Of a stretch of 64,000 bases of DNA, positions 58,968 to 64,000 are shown one piece after another (position 1 is the stretch's first letter; every line of letters starts with the position of its first letter). The notes under the pieces were generated by a model, which saw only the letters and a list, made by a program, of their open reading frames with translations, ran no database searches and was not told where the DNA came from. Position numbers and translations under genes: made by a program. Source of the stretch: Aphrophora alni (taxonomy: Eukaryota; Arthropoda; Insecta; Hemiptera; Aphrophoridae); assembly GCA_963513935.1 (NCBI GenBank), contig OY740776.1, forward strand, positions 12,755,745 through 12,819,744, in the 5' to 3' direction.

Positions 58968-59306
58968 TTAAATATATATATTTTAAATTTTACTTTAAAT
59001 CAAAATGTTTTTTTCCTAACTAAAATTTTAATCATAATCTACACTTAATAATAATTTATTGTGTGGTTTCATAAATATGCAGTAAAACACCAACGTGATA
59101 TTCAAAAAATTAATAATTAGTTAATTTTGATCAAACTGGTCTGTAAATTATAAAGTTTTATCTCGTTACTTAAATAATGGGTAAATTAAACAATTCAAAT
59201 CCCATCGAAGTTAATTCAGTTTTTCACTGAGATTTAATCCAATTTGACAACTGCAAATTAATATTGATGGTTAGATATAACTTTATGAGCTTTATATCTA
59301 CATTGG

Positions 59307-61480
59307 TTTAGGACTCCTTCTAATAACTTTTAAAGCTGTGATTGTTATTTTAAATCCAAATTTGTTTAGGACTCAGTCAAATAACGTTTGAAGCTTTGTT
59401 TGTAAATTTATATCTAAATTTGTTTAGGACTACGTCTCATAACTTCTGAAGCTGTGATTGTAATTTTAGATTCACATATATTTAGGATTCCGTGTAATAA
59501 TGTTTGAAGCTGTGATTGTTATTTTAAATCCAAATTTGTATAGGACTCAGTCTCATAACGTTTGAAGCTTTGTTTGTAAATTTACATCTAAATTTACTTA
59601 GGATTACGTCTCATAACTTCTGAAGCTGTAATTGTAATTTTAGATTCACATATATTTAGGATTCCGTCTAATAACTTTTAAAGCTGTGATTGTTATTTTA
59701 GATCCAAATTTGTTAAGGACTCAGTCTCATAACGTTTGAAACTTTGTTTATAAATTTATATCTAAATATGTTTAGGATTCCGTCTAATAACTTTTAAAGC
59801 TGTGATTGTAATTTTAGATTCACATATATTTATGATTCCGTCTAATAACTTTTAAAGCTGTGATTGTTATTTTAGATTCACATATATTTAGGATTCTGTC
59901 TAATAACTTTTAAAGCTGTGATTGCTATTTTAGATCCAAATTTGTTAAGGACTCAGTCTCATAACGTTTGAAGCTTTGTTTATAAATTTATATCTAAATT
60001 TGTTTAGGACTCCGTCTCATAACTTTTAAAGCTGTGATTGTAATTTTAGATTCACATATATTTAGGATTCCGTCTAATAACTTTTGAAGCTGTGATTGTA
60101 ATTTTAGATTAACATATGTTTAGGATTCCGTCTAATAACTTTTGAAGCTGTGATTGTCATTTTAGATTAACATATGTTTAGGATTCAGTCTAATAACTTT
60201 TGAAGCTGTGATTGTCATTTTAGATTAACATATGTTTAGGATTCAGTCAAATAACTTTTAAAGGTGTGATTGCTATTTTAGATTAACATATGTTTAGGAT
60301 TCAGTCTAATAACTTTTGAAGCTGTGATTGTCATTTTAGATTAACATATGTTTAGGATTCCGTCAAATAACTTTTAAAGGTGTGATTGCTATTTTAGATC
60401 CAAATTTGTTAAGGACCCAGTCTCATAACGTTTGAAGCTTTGTTTATAAATTTATATCTAAATTTGTTTAGTACTACGTCTCATAACTTCTGAAGCTGTG
60501 ATTGTAATTTTAGATCCAAAATTTTTTAGGACTCAGTATCATAACGTTTGTAGCTTTGTTTATAAATGTTTATCTATATTTGTTTAGTACTACGTCTCAT
60601 AAGTTCTGAAGCTGTGATTGTAATTTTAGATCCAAAATTTTTTAGGACTCAGTCTCATAACGTTTGTAGCTTTGTTTATAAATGTATATCTATATTTGTT
60701 TAGTACTACGTCTCATAACTTTTGAAGCTGTGATTGTTATTTTAGATCCAAATTTCTTTAGGACTCAGTCTCATAACCTTTGAAGCTTTGTTTATAAATT
60801 TATATCTAAATTTGTTTGGTACTACGTCTCATAACTTTTGAAGCTGTGATTGTTATTTTAGATCCAAATTTCTTTAGGACTCAGTCTCATAACGTTTGAA
60901 GCTTTGTTTATAAATGTATATCTAAATTTGTTTAGTACTACGTTTCATAACTTCTGAAACTATGATTGTAATTTTAGATGCACATATATTTAGGATTCCG
61001 TCTAATAACTTTTGAAGCTGTGATTGTAATTTTAGATGCACATATATTTAGGATTCCGTCTAATAACTTTTGAAGCTGTGATTGTAATTTTAGATGCACA
61101 TATATTTAGGATTCCGTCTAATAACTTTTGAAGCTGTGATTGTAATTTTAGATGCACATATATTTAGGATTCCGTCTAATAACTTTTGAAGCTGTGATTG
61201 TAATTTTAGATGCACATATATTTAGGATTCCGTCTAATAACTTTTGAAGCTGTGATTGTAATTTTAGATGCACATATATTTAGGATTCCGTCTAATAACT
61301 TTTGAAGCTGTGATTGTAATTTTAGATGCACATATATTTAGGATTCCGTCTAATAACTTTTGAAGCTGTGATTGTAATTTTAGATGCACATATATTTAGG
61401 ATTCCGTCTAATAACTTTTGAAGCTGTGATTGTAATTTTAGATGCACATATGTTTATGACTCCGTCTCATAACTTTTGAA
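59307..61480 (+). repeat. 58-bp minisatellite carrying an exon 10-like acceptor, about 37 copies
   Basis: The unit is tttag, then gattccgtctaataactttt, then gaagctgtgattgtaatttt, then agatgcacatata (58 bp; landmarks at 61,051 and 61,109). The tttag-gactcc junction of many units matches the real exon 10 junction (cttag-gactccatctcc at 61,514). The left part alternates two unit types (116-bp dimers). The right part (about 60,960-61,450) is nine nearly identical units, implying recent expansion next to the exon. Confidence 0.95.
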
Positions 61481-61518
61481 GCTGTGCTTATAATTAATTG
61501 TTACCTACATTTTCTTAG

Positions 61519-61675
61519 GACTCCATCTCCAAAGAAATCGTCTACAGTTTGGGAGCCAATCATGACTTCAGACATGGAGTACTTGCACATCAGTAATGAT
61601 GGCTTCGAAATGAGGAAGAACTTGTTAAAACAACGCAGTGACTTCTGGCAGTCATTACATCTACAAGATTATTAG
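61519..61675 (+). CDS. gene B exon 10 and stop
   Basis: W-E-P-I-M, M-E-Y-L-H-I and R-S-D-F-W, ending L-Q-D-Y and TAG. Open only in the pre-frameshift frame. Confidence 0.9.
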
Positions 61676-61713
61676 AAGACCAAGTTGAGTAACCTGAACC
61701 ATTACTAAAACTA

Positions 61714-61719
61714 ATAAAA
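61714..61719 (+). terminator. poly(A) signal of gene B
   Basis: AATAAA about 40 bp after the original stop codon. Confidence 0.6.
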
Positions 61720-62289
61720 TATTAAATTTATATGTTGTGTTTATTGAAACTCTCTAAGACATGTTATAACAAAACAGTTTTTAAATAAAACTTGACTCTG
61801 TTTACATGTTACAATTTTTAAACACACACTAGTAACATTTTATATGGAACGTACCTTCCCAGGACAGATGAACAACACTTCAGAGGCTCTTAACTCGGAT
61901 ACGTATTAACTTGCATGTACTTATTTCACATCTACTCAACGTGGATGTTTGGTTTCATGAAGTGATGATGATGATTAGTAGGTTAGGTTAGGTTAGGTCT
62001 ATTAGGTAATTTTGCTATAAAATGCTAGTGGATGAAAAATCCAGAGACTGACAAAACCTCAGGTTATCTACGTTCTATTGACAGGGAAATCTTCACCCAC
62101 TAGTGAAGGAAGTCAGCTTTGACTCATGTTTATTACTATCAAACCAGTTGAGACAATAGTTCTTTATAAAAAAAGTTCTTACACAAATAATCAACAAAAA
62201 GCGTCCCAAAACATCTGATACCACACGTGACCAATTATCATGTCAAAAAACAAGCTTACGAGTTTAAGTAATCCAAAACTATCTCGTCC
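61720..62289. other. downstream of gene B, no gene seen
   Basis: AT-rich, with a short TTAGG run at 61,978-61,999. Confidence 0.5.
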
Positions 62290-63440
62290 AATGATAGTTC
62301 CCCAGGAATCTGGAATTCAAAAACCTTTTGTATCTTATTCGTCAGGGCCTCATAATTGAAATTTACGTGGTTTGCAGTCTATTTGTCGCTCTCGTACAGT
62401 ATACACACAGGTTCGACATGATAAGTTCCTATCCTGTGGAAATGCACTCTCAGAACAGAGTGTCCTGTAATTTGTCTAAAATGTCCCCTACTTCGGGTTA
62501 TTATTGTCCTTTCAGGACTACCTGAAGAGATGTCCTTAAGTAATGATTTACTATGGTAGTGCCCCTTAAGAGGAGGCTCCACTAGCCGACCGGTTCTAAG
62601 ACTAATAGAATAATACCCATACATTCCTTGTTTTTAAAGATATAAATATAAATAAAGTATCAATAGAAAGGTATTGTACAGCTGAATGTGTTTTGTTGAA
62701 CCCAATTTCAAATATCTTTTTCTGTTTTACATGAAAATCAAAACAACATTTTTTTACTTTAGCAATTTTTAAAGAAAGTACCTTTAAAGATACGAAGGAT
62801 TTTTCTCGCAGTTAACATAAAGCAGTTTGTTCTCTTCAATAAAAAAAAAAATCAAAGAAATCGGATGAAAAATGAAGGAAAAATATGGGTATCAACGAGA
62901 GTACTGTTTTGAATTAGTCTTATGGGCGGCAGACGGCATTTTTGTTATATGGAACCTCCTCACTTCCCAATCTTTGCTAGTGTTTCACATGAACCCACCA
63001 GTTTATGGCAATCTTAGCCAGACACGCGGATATTTCTACAGCTGGTTCAGGTCCTATAAACTCTAATGCAAAGCCTCGTTTAGCTAGATTGTCTGTCTTC
63101 TCGTTCCCCTTATTTCCCTTATGCTCCGGAATCCAGTGCACCGTTACCCGGTTTTCCTGGGATAAATTATTGGAGTTCTATCGGCGTTCCCATATCAGAC
63201 TAGATTTAATTGTACTGCCTTCAACTACATCATTGCAGCCCGACTATTTGTATAAATGTCCAGTTTTCTTAGTCTCACCTCAAATTCTCCTGTATACAGT
63301 CATTCATGTCGAAACTCTCGACCTGAAAAACTGTGGTATATTGTCCAAAGAGGACGTTTCAACTCCAGTCTCAGTTCACATACCCCGGCATAATCTTGAG
63401 ACCATTAAAACAGAGGTTGAAATTTTTTACGATTAACAAA
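62290..63440 (-). pseudogene. non-LTR retrotransposon fossil: RNase H and C-terminal region
   Basis: Reading the minus strand from about 63,430: FGQYTTVFQVES (RNase H first strand), then I-Y-T-N-S-R-A-A (S-D-S-Q-A-A motif), a frameshift, K-S-S-L-I-W, VTVHWIPEHKGNKGNEKTD (W-I-P-G-H-G-N-E-A-D motif) with N-L-A-K and I-G-P-E-P-A. After stops, at about 62,500-62,400, follows ITGHSVLRVHFHRIG and a degraded Cys/His region. These are hallmarks of the RNase H part of I/Jockey/R1/LOA-type ORF2. Stops and frameshifts show it is dead. The plus-strand 143-codon frame at 63,005 is antisense to it. Confidence 0.8.
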
Positions 63441-64000
63441 CTTTCTTTTGTGTTAGTTAAATTACTTCAACATGTACGAGAGTGCTTTATGTTTGTGCAT
63501 TATGAAGGTACATTTATAATAATAATGTAAAAGAATATTCATTCATTATAAATAGTTTTACAGTGTGGTTTTAATTCATTTGGAAAATTTGTTTAATTAA
63601 TATTAAATTTACGTATACTATTTTTAAAGTTTCTTCTACCATGTTGAGGCCAAAATGTATATTTTAAAAATAATCGTGACGTAACTTCTGTAGTTTCGGA
63701 TGTTAAATGAATCCATCTTTAGGGCTCAAAATAAAAAAAAACAAAACACAAATGTCGTTACATATTAAACAGTACAAAACTTATCATGTAAAGTAAAAAC
63801 TAAGTTTTTAATTTAAATTAAAATATTATAACCTTTATAACAAAAATTATTGTTCATCGGCAAGTGTGTAGTTATATTGCATATCCAACGCCTGGAATAC
63901 ATGTTTATTAGGATTCTGTAAGGCACTCTATTGTCACGTTCACATGCAGATGTGCTATTCCAAAGGTTAAACGGATGTAAATTCCAATTAGACATGTGTT
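63441..64000. other. no gene seen
   Basis: AT-rich sequence to the window edge. No reverse transcriptase domain upstream of the RNase H fossil was recognised. Confidence 0.4.

Larger units (their letters stand above)
58481..61518 (+). other. gene B intron 9
   Basis: 3.0 kb. AT-rich start, a (TA)n run at 58,919-58,965, then the 58-bp minisatellite up to the exon 10 acceptor. The transposon and foldback present in gene A intron 9 are absent here. Confidence 0.7.

Noticed and set aside
63005..63436. 143-codon plus-strand frame
   Set aside because: Antisense to the RNase H fossil; its own sequence shows no known motif

Overview
The window looks like insect nuclear DNA. It is AT-rich, with long repeat-filled introns, GT-AG introns, (TTAGG)n-type arrays, and mariner, Tc1-like, non-LTR and foldback elements. 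The coding content fits one family, the secreted type-B carboxylesterases expanded in many insects. I cannot name the species; the repeat landscape is compatible with a hemipteran, but that is an inference.

Layout. (1) 1-3.9 kb is an inverted partial third esterase copy on the minus strand. Exon 6 and the start of exon 7 are visible, separated by an intron holding about 19 copies of a 132-bp tandem repeat. Its exons 8-10 would lie beyond the left edge, and no exons 1-5 were found beside it. (2) 3.9-19 kb is repeat-rich and gene-poor: foldback elements, a candidate hammerhead ribozyme, a fossil transposon ORF, a 3.7-kb inverted-repeat structure, a SINE-like unit and a 815-bp TA-flanked MITE. 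(3) 19,381-40,174 is esterase gene A on the plus strand: ten exons, 562 codons, intact, with signal peptide, oxyanion hole, Ser-Glu-His triad and poly(A) signal. A 1.9-kb Tc1/IS630-type transposon with perfect 46-bp ends sits in its last intron. (4) 40.2-42.8 kb is the intergenic spacer, whose right part repeats the sequence upstream of gene A. (5) 42,776-61,675 is esterase gene B on the plus strand, a tandem duplicate with the same ten-exon structure. Exon 9 is one base short (132 against 133), which frameshifts it and stops translation at codon 485, so gene B as read is broken near its 3' end. (6) 61.7-64 kb holds the 3' part of a dead non-LTR retrotransposon on the minus strand.

The most unusual structure is in gene B. 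Introns 7 and 9 end in minisatellites (83-bp and 58-bp units) whose units each carry a copy of the 3' splice junction of the following exon, so exons 8 and 10 are preceded by about 24 and 37 acceptor-like sites. The third copy has a different array (132 bp, with a six-unit higher-order period) in intron 6. This esterase cluster is therefore a hotspot of tandem, inverted and minisatellite duplication. All coordinates and splice junctions were read by eye; homology statements rest on recognised motifs, not database searches.
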